Origin: CAZGVW01 sp964529265
Lineage (GTDB): Bacteria > Planctomycetota > Phycisphaerae > Phycisphaerales > UBA1924
DNA length: 64,000 nt
Direction: 5' to 3'
NCBI GenBank assembly: GCA_964529265.1
Contig: CAZGVW010000033.1
Location: forward strand, 18,449-82,448
The notes under the pieces were generated by a model. It was not told where the DNA came from and did no database searches. It worked only from the letters and a program-made list of their open reading frames with translations. A program made the position numbers and the translations under genes. Shown piece after piece: positions 18,079 through 26,253 of this stretch (the stretch's first letter is position 1; each line of letters starts with the position of its first letter).

Positions 18079-19640
18079 GCACCGTGCTGGTGGTGGACGA
18101 CAAAGAGATGCTGCGGGACAGCGTGGGCTCGACGCTGCAGCGATCGGGTTTCACGATCCTCGCCGCGGGCAACGGAGAGACGGCCCTGGAGGTGATCGCG
18201 AGGCGGCGGCCGGACGCGGTGGTGACCGACCTCAAGATGCCGGGGATGACGGGGCTCGAGTTGCTGGAGAAGGTGCGCGACTTCGACGATGACCTGCCGG
18301 TGGTGGTGATGACGGCGTATGGCGCCGTGGATACGGCGGTGCAGGCGATGCGGCTGGGGGCGTACACGTATCTGACCAAGCCGTTCGAGGGCGATGAGCT
18401 GGTGGTGGCGGTGAAGCGGGCGATCGAGCATGGTCGGCTGCGGCGCGAAAACACGGTGCTGCGGCTGAACGCCGGGGCTGCGCCGCCGCCGGTGGCGACG
18501 GTTTCGGCGAATGGAGAGGCGCGGCCGGCGCATCAGGCAGGCGGCGGCAGGGACGCGGCGTTGCGCGGGCTGGGCAGGCTCATCGGCGAATCACCCCTGA
18601 TGCGGAAACTGAAGGAGCAGGTGTCGGCGGTGGCGCGGTCGCACGGGACGGCTCTTATTCAGGGCGAATCGGGCGTGGGCAAGGAGGTGGTGGCCAAGGC
18701 GATCCACGAGCTGAGCCCGCGGGCGGGCGAGACGTTCCTCGCGATGAACTGCGCTGCGCTCTCGGAAGCGCTGCTCGAATCGGAACTGTTCGGGCATGAG
18801 AAGGGAGCGTTCACGGGCGCGGAGCGACTGCGCAAGGGCCGGTTCGAACTGGCGGATCGCGGGACGCTGCTGCTCGACGAGGTGAGCGAGGTGAGCCCGC
18901 GGATTCAGGCGAAGCTCCTGCGGGTGCTGCAGGAGCGGTCGTTCGAGCGGGTGGGATCGAGCACACCGATCCACGTTGATGTGCGGGTGATCGCGACGAC
19001 GAACCGTGACTTGCCGCGGGCGGTGCGGGAGGGGGCGTTCCGGCAGGATCTGTTCTTCCGCCTGAACGTGCTTCCGCTGCACGCGCCGCCGCTGCGCGAC
19101 CGGGTGGAGGATGTGTCGGCGCTGGCGGAGCATTTCATCCGTCTGGTGTGCCGGCGCGAAGGGTTGCCGGAATGCGCGATCTCGGAAGACGCGATCTCGG
19201 CGCTGGAGTCCTACCACTGGCCGGGAAACGTGCGGGAGCTGCAGAACATTCTGGAGCGGGCGGTGGTGCTCAGCCGCGGAAGGCGCATCGAGGCGGAGCT
19301 GATCCGGGGCTGGCTCGATGGCGACGGGGCGGAGGGGCGGCAGGCGTCCCCGATGCGGGCGAGCGCTGCCGTGGTGACCGCTGCGGGCCCCATGACGAAC
19401 AGGTCAAACGGGACGCACGCCGCGGACTCGCACGTGGGGCTGAATGGAAACGGCGCAGCCGCGGCGGAGGGCGGGATTCGGCTCCTGGAGGAGATCGAGC
19501 GGGAGGCGATCGTCGAGACACTGGTGCGGTTCAACGGGCACAGGCAGCGGACGGCGAGCGCTCTGGGGATTGGCGTTCGGACGCTGGGGCTGAAGCTGAA
19601 GAAGTGGAAGGAGGAGAAGCTGGTGGCGGAGACGCTGTAG
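18075..19640 (+). CDS. Sigma-54-dependent response regulator, FleR/FlgR type
   Basis: NtrC-family activator. The receiver domain is at residues 1-120 with phospho-acceptor Asp52 (VVTDLKMPGMTGLELL) and the TKPF lysine. The AAA+ domain has Walker A GESGVGKE, the sigma-54 contact loop GAFTGA (in HEKGAFTGAERLRKG) and the usual GNVRELQN segment. A C-terminal Fis-type helix-turn-helix is present (FNGHRQRTASALGIGVRTLG). ATG 18075 overlaps the kinase stop and has AAGGAG (18062-18067) seven bases upstream; reading further upstream in this frame only runs through the kinase gene. A sigma-54 promoter lies just downstream before flgB, so it most likely activates that operon. Confidence 0.92.
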   Translation: MSTVLVVDDKEMLRDSVGSTLQRSGFTILAAGNGETALEVIARRRPDAVVTDLKMPGMTGLELLEKVRDFDDDLPVVVMTAYGAVDTAVQAMRLGAYTYLTKPFEGDELVVAVKRAIEHGRLRRENTVLRLNAGAAPPPVATVSANGEARPAHQAGGGRDAALRGLGRLIGESPLMRKLKEQVSAVARSHGTALIQGESGVGKEVVAKAIHELSPRAGETFLAMNCAALSEALLESELFGHEKGAFTGAERLRKGRFELADRGTLLLDEVSEVSPRIQAKLLRVLQERSFERVGSSTPIHVDVRVIATTNRDLPRAVREGAFRQDLFFRLNVLPLHAPPLRDRVEDVSALAEHFIRLVCRREGLPECAISEDAISALESYHWPGNVRELQNILERAVVLSRGRRIEAELIRGWLDGDGAEGRQASPMRASAAVVTAAGPMTNRSNGTHAADSHVGLNGNGAAAAEGGIRLLEEIEREAIVETLVRFNGHRQRTASALGIGVRTLGLKLKKWKEEKLVAETL

Positions 19641-19642
19641 GC

Positions 19643-19672
19643 CCCCCGGAAGCCCCCGGAAGCCCCCGGAAG
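19643..19672 (+). repeat. Three tandem copies of CCCCCGGAAG
   Basis: Exact ten-base repeats at 19643-19652, 19653-19662 and 19663-19672, immediately after the regulator stop codon. The period is about one helical turn. They lie roughly 115-140 bases before the expected sigma-54 transcription start, the usual distance for an enhancer-binding site, so they are a candidate binding site for the FleR-type activator. This role is inference. Confidence 0.6.
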
Positions 19673-19680
19673 TTGGCGCA

Positions 19681-19697
19681 CGCGCAGGATCTGCGCC
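19681..19697 (+). other. Short hairpin after the regulator gene
   Basis: GCGCA, loop GGATC, TGCGC, a perfect five-base-pair stem without a following T run. It could mark the end of the kinase/regulator transcript, but it is weak. Confidence 0.3.
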
Positions 19698-19758
19698 ACT
19701 GCGCGGCGAAGTGCGGGTGGCGTTGAGCGCGTTTCAAGGGCTCAGCCCACCAATTGGG

Positions 19759-19774
19759 TGGCCCGGTGATTGCT
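19759..19774 (+). promoter_or_regulatory. Sigma-54 (RpoN) promoter of the flagellar operon
   Basis: TGGCCCG, four bases, TTGCT: the GG at 19760-19761 and the GC at 19772-19773 are separated by exactly ten bases, matching the consensus TGGCACG-N4-TTGCW. Transcription would start near 19785, only about six bases before the flgB ATG. It sits directly behind the gene for a GAFTGA-bearing activator. A palindrome CCAATTGG overlaps its upstream edge. Confidence 0.88.
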
Positions 19775-19790
19775 GGCTGAACGACGACTC

Positions 19791-20231
19791 ATGATCATTC
19801 AGGACCTCATCAACGCGGACGAGATTCCCAGCCTCGCGATGTCGCTGCGGTTCAGCGCCCAGCGGCAGAGGCTGATCGCCCACAACATCGCCAACATCTC
19901 GACGCCGGACTACCGGCCCCTCAACGTCTCCGTGGAGGGTTTTCGGAGGAGCCTGGCGGAGGCGATCGACGCCCGTCGGTCGCAGGGGGCCGGGGCGCGG
20001 GCCGATCTGCCGTGGCGGGACACGCGCGAGGTGAAGCGGCTGGAGGATGGATCGGTTCGGCTGAACCCGCAGCAGCCGAGCGACAACATACTGTTCCACG
20101 ATCGGAACAACCGAGACTTGGAGCGGCTGATGCAGGACCTGGTCGAGAACGCCGCGGCCCACCGCGTGTCGGCGGACCTCCTGCGCAGCCGCTTCGACCT
20201 GATTCGAACGGCGATCGCCGGCCGCGTGTGA
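19791..20231 (+). CDS. flgB: Flagellar basal-body rod protein FlgB
   Basis: Proximal rod subunit exported through the flagellar secretion system. 146 residues. The N-terminal rod signature is seen: RFSAQRQRLIAHNIANISTP followed by DYRPLNVSVEGF. The C terminus is an amphipathic helix (AAHRVSADLLRSRFDLIRTA) typical of axial proteins. First gene after the sigma-54 promoter. ATG 19791 is preferred because the family begins here; there is no ribosome binding site and the expected mRNA leader is only a few bases long. A TTG at 19770 overlaps the promoter and is rejected. Confidence 0.93.
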   Translation: MIIQDLINADEIPSLAMSLRFSAQRQRLIAHNIANISTPDYRPLNVSVEGFRRSLAEAIDARRSQGAGARADLPWRDTREVKRLEDGSVRLNPQQPSDNILFHDRNNRDLERLMQDLVENAAAHRVSADLLRSRFDLIRTAIAGRV

Positions 20232-20258
20232 CCGGCGCACCGAAGCAAAGGCTGACCC

Positions 20259-20696
20259 ATGTACGGCGCCCTTGACATCTCGACGAGCGGCATGATCGCC
20301 CAGCGGACGCGGCTGACGGTGATCTCGGCGAACATCGCGAACTCTTCCGCTTACCTGAACGAGCGGGGGGAGCCGATTCCGTACCGCCGACGGATTGCGA
20401 TGCTGGCCCCGGGGGCGCCGGGGGCGGAGGGCGGGGGGGCTCCGGGTGTGCGGGTCGCGGAGATTGCGATCGACCAGAGCCCGTTCCGGAAGGTGTACGA
20501 TCCGTCGAACCCGTACGCGGCGAAGGAGACGGACCCTTCACGTGACATGGTGGAGGGGTACGTGAACTACCCGAACGTGGATACGACGATCGAGATGATC
20601 AACTCGATCGAGGCGTCGCGGGCGTATGAAGCGAACGTGATGGCGGCGGAGGCGACGAAATCGATGATGGCGCAGGCGCTGCGGCTCATCGCGTGA
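20259..20696 (+). CDS. flgC: Flagellar basal-body rod protein FlgC
   Basis: Proximal rod subunit partnered with FlgB. 145 residues. The N-terminal motif is MYGALDISTSGMIAQRTRLT followed by VISANIANSSAYLNERGEPI. The C-terminal helix is the conserved flagellar axial tail (TIEMINSIEASRAYEANVMA). The middle carries a Pro/Gly-rich loop (APGAPGAEGGGAPG). An AAAGG sits six bases before the ATG. 27 bases separate it from flgB. Confidence 0.95.
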   Translation: MYGALDISTSGMIAQRTRLTVISANIANSSAYLNERGEPIPYRRRIAMLAPGAPGAEGGGAPGVRVAEIAIDQSPFRKVYDPSNPYAAKETDPSRDMVEGYVNYPNVDTTIEMINSIEASRAYEANVMAAEATKSMMAQALRLIA

Positions 20697-20739
20697 GCGG
20701 GAAGGCGCCGAGAGGCCGCGGCGATGATGGAGCGAAGGC

Positions 20740-21057
20740 ATGGCTGACCCCCTTGGACTGATCGGCGGCGCTGGAGGCATCGGGCCGGTTCAGCCGTTGC
20801 GCACGCCGGCGGGCGGAGCGCCGGTGGACCCGAACGCGCCCGCGTTCGGGGACGTGCTGCGCGAGGAGTTGCGGGCGGTGAACCAGCTGCAGCAGGATGC
20901 GGCGCGGGCGATCGAGGACCTGCAGACCGGCCGGCGTGACGACCTCGAGGGCGTGCTCATCGCAACGCAGCAGGCGGACAACGCGTTCAAGATGCTGTTG
21001 CAGGTGAGGAACAAGATGCTGGAGGCGTACGAGGAGATCAAGCAGATCCGGGTGTAA
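20740..21057 (+). CDS. fliE: Flagellar hook-basal body protein FliE
   Basis: Junction protein linking the MS ring to the rod. 105 residues, the normal size. The C-terminal half carries the family pattern DLEGVLIATQQADNAFKMLL followed by QVRNKMLEAYEEIKQIRV. The N terminus is Gly/Pro-rich and likely disordered. It follows flgC by 43 bases, in the standard flgB-flgC-fliE order. A 230-base gap with a hairpin follows. Confidence 0.95.
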   Translation: MADPLGLIGGAGGIGPVQPLRTPAGGAPVDPNAPAFGDVLREELRAVNQLQQDAARAIEDLQTGRRDDLEGVLIATQQADNAFKMLLQVRNKMLEAYEEIKQIRV

Positions 21058-21081
21058 GAGGGGGCCGGCGGGAAGGCGACG

Positions 21082-21096
21082 GCGCACTTTGTGCGC
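21082..21096 (+). other. Hairpin in the fliE-fliF gap
   Basis: GCGCAC, loop TTT, GTGCGC: a perfect six-base-pair stem, flanked by further complementary CGGCG/CGCCG segments. There is no T tract. It lies in a 230-base gap (21058-21287) that shows no supported gene, only G+C-rich sequence and the fliF ribosome binding site at its end. Confidence 0.5.
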
Positions 21097-21287
21097 GGCG
21101 CCGGCGGGGGATCGGCGGGATGTGCGCCGGGGGCGCATGATTCCGCGGCGTGTTTCAAGCAACGCGGCGCGGCTATCCGACTGAGACTGTTCACGTCCCG
21201 GCGGGCGGCGTCCGTGCGCGCGGAGAAGCGCGGTCCGGACGCCGCGCAAGGAATGCGCTCGCCGCGGAGAGGCAGGAGGCCGACTCG

Positions 21288-22976
21288 ATGGACGCGCTGA
21301 AGCGGGTCCTTCAACTCATTCGGACGCAGGCGATGCGTCTGACACCGACGCAGAAGCTGCTCATCGGCAGTCTGTGCGTGGTGCTGCTCATGACGATGTT
21401 CGTCGTGAGCCAGTACGCGGGGCGGGCTGAGCACGTCGAACTGATGCCGGGCGCGACGCCCGAGCAGCAGCAGCAGGCGATCTCCTTCCTGCAGGCGAAC
21501 CACATCGAGCATTCGATCCAGGAGGGTCGGCCGCAGGTGCCACCGGACCGGCGGTACTACGTGCTGGCGCAACTGGGCGAGAAGGGGGCGCTTCCGGACG
21601 ACACATCGATCCTGTTCGGCAACCTTGCGGAGAAGACGTCGTGGACGATGTCGCAGACGCAGGTGCGGCAGATCTCGAATATTGCGCTCCAGAATGAGCT
21701 GGCGGCCGTGATTGGGCACTTCAGCGGCGTGCGGTCATCGCAGGTGTTCATCGATGCGCCGGAGCAGGGGGGGGGAATCGGACGCGCAGCGAGGACGCCG
21801 ACGGCGACGGCGGTGGTGTTCACGACGAACCGGCAGCCGCTGGATCAGGAGACGGTGGATGCGATCGCGCACCTGGTGGCGGGGTCGAAGGCGGGGTTGA
21901 CTCCCACGGCGGTGCGGGTGATTGACGGGGCGACGCGGCGGCAGCACAGGGCGCGGGGGGAGGAGGACTTTGCCGCGGCGGACTACATGCAGACCGTCAA
22001 GAAGGTGGAGGAGTACACGCAGAGCAAGTTGCTCGAAGCGCTGCAGCACATCCAGGGCGTGGTGGTGGCGGTGAACGCGCAGGTGGACGTGACGCGGCGG
22101 GTGCAGAGCAGCGAGCGCGTCCTTCAGCCGGGCGACGGCACGGTGACGGCGCCGGTTCGGGAATCGACACAGACCTCGGAGCGCATCGGCGCGGCTTCCG
22201 GAGGGGAGCCGGGCGTGCGGAGCAACGTCGGCCTGAGCGTGGCGACGACGAACAGCGGTCGATCGACGGACCGGGAGACGCGGTCGGAGACGGAGCTGGA
22301 GACGATTCCAGGCCGGCAGACGATGCAGACGGTGGATCCGCGCGGGATGCCGACGAAGATCAACGCGGCGATTCACGTGCCGCGGTCGTACTTCATCAGG
22401 CTGTGGCGCGTGAAGCAGGGGCCGGATCAGGCGGATGCCGAGCCGCAGGAAACCGACCTGACGCCGATTGTGGAGGAAGAGACGCGGAAGATTGAAGCGA
22501 GCGTGACGCCGCTGATCGAGACGAGGGTCGATGATGCGCTGGTCGCGGGATCGGTGGTTGTCTCGATGGTGCTCGATCTCGCGCCGATGCAGTTCCACGC
22601 GGGCGCCGGCGGAGGGAGCGGGGGCGGCGGGCTGGGCGGCATGGCGTCCACGCTGGCGAGTGGTTGGATCAAGACGGTCGCGCTGGGGGCGCTGGCGGCG
22701 CTCTCGCTGGCCATGATGGCGTTGACGCTCAGGAAGGCTGGGAAACCTGTGCAACTTCCGTCGGCTCAGGAGCTGGTGGGGGTTCCTCCGGCCTTGACGA
22801 GCGACAACGACATGATGGGTGAGGCGGACGAGGCGGAAGCGGCCTTGGCGGGCATCGAAATGACCGATGATGACCTGCAGCTGCGCAAGAAGGTCGAGCA
22901 GGTGACGACGCTGGTGAAGGAGAAGCCTTCGGATGCGGCCCGGCTGCTGGGCCGCTGGATTGGGTCGGAGGGATAG
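21288..22976 (+). CDS. fliF: Flagellar MS-ring protein FliF
   Basis: Forms the inner-membrane MS ring. 562 residues. The first membrane helix is at about 22-42 (LLIGSLCVVLLMTMFVVSQY) and the second at about 460-485 (TVALGALAALSLAMMALTLR). Between them lie the ring-building modules, with SRVFIDAPE-type strand motifs (RSSQVFIDAPEQGGGIG). The acidic C terminus would bind FliG. ATG 21288 has AGGAGG (21274-21279) eight bases upstream; in-frame sequence before it is not FliF-like. A run of nine G bases at 21767-21775 lies in the ring region. Confidence 0.95.
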   Translation: MDALKRVLQLIRTQAMRLTPTQKLLIGSLCVVLLMTMFVVSQYAGRAEHVELMPGATPEQQQQAISFLQANHIEHSIQEGRPQVPPDRRYYVLAQLGEKGALPDDTSILFGNLAEKTSWTMSQTQVRQISNIALQNELAAVIGHFSGVRSSQVFIDAPEQGGGIGRAARTPTATAVVFTTNRQPLDQETVDAIAHLVAGSKAGLTPTAVRVIDGATRRQHRARGEEDFAAADYMQTVKKVEEYTQSKLLEALQHIQGVVVAVNAQVDVTRRVQSSERVLQPGDGTVTAPVRESTQTSERIGAASGGEPGVRSNVGLSVATTNSGRSTDRETRSETELETIPGRQTMQTVDPRGMPTKINAAIHVPRSYFIRLWRVKQGPDQADAEPQETDLTPIVEEETRKIEASVTPLIETRVDDALVAGSVVVSMVLDLAPMQFHAGAGGGSGGGGLGGMASTLASGWIKTVALGALAALSLAMMALTLRKAGKPVQLPSAQELVGVPPALTSDNDMMGEADEAEAALAGIEMTDDDLQLRKKVEQVTTLVKEKPSDAARLLGRWIGSEG

Positions 22977-22988
22977 GCGGAATGGCGA

Positions 22989-23017
22989 CGCCGCGGCGGG
23001 GATGACCCACCGCGGCG
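22989..23017 (+). other. Strong hairpin in the fliF-fliG gap
   Basis: CGCCGCGG pairs with CCGCGGCG, with an inner GGG/CCC around loop GATGA. It begins 12 bases after the fliF stop and has no T tract. Candidate mRNA processing or stability element. Confidence 0.55.
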
Positions 23018-23038
23018 GGCGTCCGGGAGCGATTCGGC

Positions 23039-24079
23039 ATGCCTCGGAAACCTGGCGAGAAACTGCCGGATGATGTCGAGAAGCTGGATGGCGTCACGAA
23101 GGCGGCGATCCTGCTGCTGTCGCTCGATCCGCTGGTGGCCGCGGACGTGATGAAGGAGCTGAATCCGGAATCGCTGGAAGAGGTGGCGCGGGAACTGGCG
23201 GGGATCGGGAGGGTGCCGGACCCGCTGCGGCAGGCGGTGGTGGAAGAGTTCTACGACCTTTCGCTGGCCACGCAGTATGCGTCGGAGGGGGGGCTGGAGT
23301 ACGCGAAGGTGCTGCTCATGCAGTCACTCGAGCCGAAGACGGCCGAGAAGGTGCTGCAGCGCATCCAGACGCAGGTGCAGAAGACGCCGTTCTCGTTCCT
23401 GCAGAAGGCGGAGAGCGAAAACCTGCTGACGTTCATCCAGGAGGAGCATCCGCAGACGATCGCGCTGATCCTGTGCCATGTGCCGCATTACAAGGCGGCG
23501 GAGATTCTCACGGGGCTGCCTCTGCAGAAGCAGGTGGAGGTGATCAAGCGGATTGCCAACATGGAGCAGACGAACCCGGAGGTGATCCGGGAGGTGGAGC
23601 GGGGGCTGGAGTCGCGCCTCGCGAGCATGCTCATGCAGTCGATGGAGAAGGCGGGCGGCGTCGAGACCGTGGCGGAGATGCTGAACCTGGCGGACCGCTC
23701 GAGCGAGAAATCCATCATGGAGGCGCTCGAGACGGAGGATCCGGACCTGGTGGAGCAGATCCGCCGCCTGATGTTCGTGTTCGAAGACATCCTGATGGTG
23801 AACGACAAGGGCATTCAGGCGGTGCTCAAGGAGATCGACAACGACGAGCTGGCTCTGGCGCTCAAGACGGCGTCGGATTCGCTGAGGCAGAAGATCTTCT
23901 CGAACATGTCGGAGCGCGCGGCGCAGCTGATCAAGGAGGACATGGAGTTCATGGGCCCCGTCCGCGTGAGCGACGTGGAAGCGGCGCAGCAGCGGATCGT
24001 GGACGTGGTGCGGCGGCTGGAGGACGCGGGCGAGATCATCATCGCCGGGCGCGGCGCCGAGAGCGAACTGATCGTGTGA
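23039..24079 (+). CDS. fliG: Flagellar motor switch protein FliG
   Basis: Rotor protein between the MS ring and C ring that transmits stator torque. 346 residues. The N-terminal domain starts LDGVTKAAILLLSLDPLVAA; the middle domain contains EEHPQTIALILCHVPHYKAA; the C-terminal torque helix region contains DIMVNDKG-type FEDILMVNDKGIQAVLKEID followed by LALALKTASDSLRQKIFSNM. The ending GEIIIAGRGAESELIV is normal. ATG 23039 follows GGGAG by about ten bases. The partner FliM is not encoded in this window, although FliN is. Confidence 0.96.
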   Translation: MPRKPGEKLPDDVEKLDGVTKAAILLLSLDPLVAADVMKELNPESLEEVARELAGIGRVPDPLRQAVVEEFYDLSLATQYASEGGLEYAKVLLMQSLEPKTAEKVLQRIQTQVQKTPFSFLQKAESENLLTFIQEEHPQTIALILCHVPHYKAAEILTGLPLQKQVEVIKRIANMEQTNPEVIREVERGLESRLASMLMQSMEKAGGVETVAEMLNLADRSSEKSIMEALETEDPDLVEQIRRLMFVFEDILMVNDKGIQAVLKEIDNDELALALKTASDSLRQKIFSNMSERAAQLIKEDMEFMGPVRVSDVEAAQQRIVDVVRRLEDAGEIIIAGRGAESELIV

Positions 24080-24093
24080 GGCGCTGACCTGCG

Positions 24094-24843
24094 ATGGCTT
24101 TGATCAAGAATGCGCTCAGCGAAACGATGGCCCGAGAGGCGATCGTGTTGAACCTGAGCGACATCAGGCGCCAGGGCGAGGAACTCAGGGAGCGGGCGCG
24201 TGCGGAGGCGGCGAAGATCGTCGAGGACGGCAAGGCGGAGCGGAAGCGGCTGATCGCCGACGCCGCGGCTGAGGGCAAGAAGCAGGGCCTGGAGGAGGGG
24301 CGCGAGCAGGGGCGGCGGGAAGGGTTTGAAGGGGGTGCGGCGGAGGCGCGGGAGCAGGTTGCGGCGGCGCTTGGAACGATCGAGGCGGCGTGGACCAGAG
24401 CGATCGAGGAGTTTGAGCGCGCCCGCGACGACATGCTGATCGAGGCGCGTACGGATGTCGTGCGACTCGCGACGGCGATCGGGGCGCGCGTCACGCGGCG
24501 GATCGTGGAGGTTGATCCCGCGGCGGTTCTGGGGCCGCTGGAGTCCGCGCTTTCGATCGTCACACGGGGGTCGCGACTTGTCGTGGCGGTGAACCCGGAC
24601 GATCGGGCTGATGTTGAGCGGGCTCTGCCGGACCTGGCGGCGCGACTGGCGTCGAGCGCTCATGCCGAGGTGTCGCCGGATCCATCGCTGCCGCGCGGAT
24701 CGTGTGTTGTGCGGACGGGGAAGGGCGAGATCGATGCGAGCGTGGAGACGCAGATCGAGCGCATCGTGGCGGAGCTTGTGCCCGGTCGGCACCGGGCGAA
24801 CCCGGATGAACCGGCGCCGGATGCGGGCGAGGCGGCGCCGTGA
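24094..24843 (+). CDS. fliH: Flagellar assembly protein FliH
   Basis: Regulatory stator subunit of the flagellar export ATPase, binding FliI. 249 residues. A charged N-terminal coiled coil carries the glycine-spaced helix typical of FliH (GKKQGLEEGREQGRREGFEG), and a V-ATPase-E-like C-terminal domain includes VVRLATAIGARVTRRIVEVD and PRGSCVVRTGKGEIDASVET. It ends in a GTGA overlap with fliI, the standard order. Confidence 0.9.
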   Translation: MALIKNALSETMAREAIVLNLSDIRRQGEELRERARAEAAKIVEDGKAERKRLIADAAAEGKKQGLEEGREQGRREGFEGGAAEAREQVAAALGTIEAAWTRAIEEFERARDDMLIEARTDVVRLATAIGARVTRRIVEVDPAAVLGPLESALSIVTRGSRLVVAVNPDDRADVERALPDLAARLASSAHAEVSPDPSLPRGSCVVRTGKGEIDASVETQIERIVAELVPGRHRANPDEPAPDAGEAAP

Positions 24844-26243
24844 CGGTCCTGGCGCCGGAGATTGATGGGCTGCGCGCGATCCAGCCGCTTCGCGTCACGG
24901 GGACGGTGTGTTCGCTGCGCGGGCTCACGTTGCTCGTGGATGACCTGCCGGCGCCGGTCGGATCGCTGGTGCGCGTGCTGTGCAGCGGCGGCGGAGAGGC
25001 GGAGTCGCGCCCCGGCGAAGTGGTGGGGTTTGACGGTCACCGCGCCATTGTGATGACGCTGGGGCGGACGGCCGGTGTGCGCGCCGGCGATCGCGTGGTG
25101 GCGGAGCAGGCGGCGCCGACCGTGCGCGTGGGGCGTCGGATGCTGGGGCGGGTGATCAACGGGCTGGCGCAGCCGATCGATGGGCGCGGGGCGATTCCTG
25201 AGACACGATCCGCGCTCCTGGCGCCGCCGCCGATTCCGGCGATGCAGCGGAGCAGGATCGACGCTGCGTTGCCGACGGGCGTGCGGGCGATCGACCTGAT
25301 GACGACGATCGGACGCGGGCAGCGCGTGGGCGTGTTCGCGGGGCCGGGCGTGGGCAAATCCACGCTGCTGGGCTCGATCGCGAAGCGGACCGCGGCGGAT
25401 GTGAACGTGATCGCGATGATCGGCGAACGCGGCCGGGAAGTGCGGGACTTCATCGAGCATGCGCTCGGGCCGGAGGGGCTGGCGCGATCGGTGGTAGTGG
25501 TGGCGACGAGCGATGAATCGCCGCTGCTGCGCATCCGGGCGGCGCTGGTGGCGTGCTCCGTGGCGGAGCGGTTCCGGGATGACGGGGCGGATGTGATGCT
25601 GCTCATGGATTCCGTGACGCGGTTTGCGCAGGCGCAGCGGCAGGTTGGGCTCGCCTCGGGCGAGCCGCCCGCGACGAAGGGCTACACGCCGAGCGTCTTT
25701 GCGAACCTGCCGATGATTCTGGAGCGCGCGGGCGGCGTGGAGGGCGCGGGGTCCATCACGGGCTTCTATGCCATCTTGGTCGAAGGCGACGACATGACGG
25801 AGCCGATCGCGGATGCGGCGCGGGGCGTTCTCGACGGACACGTCATTCTTTCGAGGGCGTTGGCGCAGCGCGGGCACTATCCGGCGATCGATGTGCTGGA
25901 TTCGGTGAGCCGCGTGGCGGGCGAGGTGACGGACGCTGCGCACGCGGCCGCGCGGCGGATGATCGTGCGTCTGCTGAGCGCGCACCGGAACGTGGAGGAC
26001 CTGGTGCAGATCGGCGCCTATGCGCGCGGATCGAACCCGGACGCGGACACGGCGATCGCGCTCAAGCCAAAGTTGGATGCGCTGCTTCAGCAGGGGGGCG
26101 AGGACGCGGAGGCTTTCGAGGATGCCAGGAAGCGGATGATCGCGCTGGCCATGGAGGCCGGCGCGATGATTCAGTCCGCGGCCGCGCCCACCGGGGCTTC
26201 GGGGGGCCGCGCCGGCCGTCAGACGGCCGAGCGCCGGGGATGA
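24840..26243 (+). CDS. fliI: Flagellar export ATPase FliI
   Basis: Hexameric ATPase of the flagellar type III secretion system. 467 residues. A small N-terminal beta domain is followed by the catalytic domain with Walker A GPGVGKST (residues 168-175), the segment IGERGREVRDFIEHALG and the Walker B region DVMLLMDSVTRFAQAQRQVG. The C-terminal export-type domain is complete. GTG 24840 is fixed by the overlap with fliH. The 10-base gap to fliJ keeps the export genes together. Confidence 0.96.
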   Translation: MTVLAPEIDGLRAIQPLRVTGTVCSLRGLTLLVDDLPAPVGSLVRVLCSGGGEAESRPGEVVGFDGHRAIVMTLGRTAGVRAGDRVVAEQAAPTVRVGRRMLGRVINGLAQPIDGRGAIPETRSALLAPPPIPAMQRSRIDAALPTGVRAIDLMTTIGRGQRVGVFAGPGVGKSTLLGSIAKRTAADVNVIAMIGERGREVRDFIEHALGPEGLARSVVVVATSDESPLLRIRAALVACSVAERFRDDGADVMLLMDSVTRFAQAQRQVGLASGEPPATKGYTPSVFANLPMILERAGGVEGAGSITGFYAILVEGDDMTEPIADAARGVLDGHVILSRALAQRGHYPAIDVLDSVSRVAGEVTDAAHAAARRMIVRLLSAHRNVEDLVQIGAYARGSNPDADTAIALKPKLDALLQQGGEDAEAFEDARKRMIALAMEAGAMIQSAAAPTGASGGRAGRQTAERRG

Positions 26244-26253
26244 GTAACGAGCG

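Noticed and set aside
19674..19690. Second sigma-54-like sequence TTGGCGCACGCGCAGG
   Set aside because: The spacing from GG lands on GG rather than GC at -12, so it does not fit the consensus; the site at 19759 does.
21150..21287. In-frame upstream extension of fliF
   Set aside because: The peptide is not FliF-like, while ATG 21288 has AGGAGG at the right distance and the normal N terminus.
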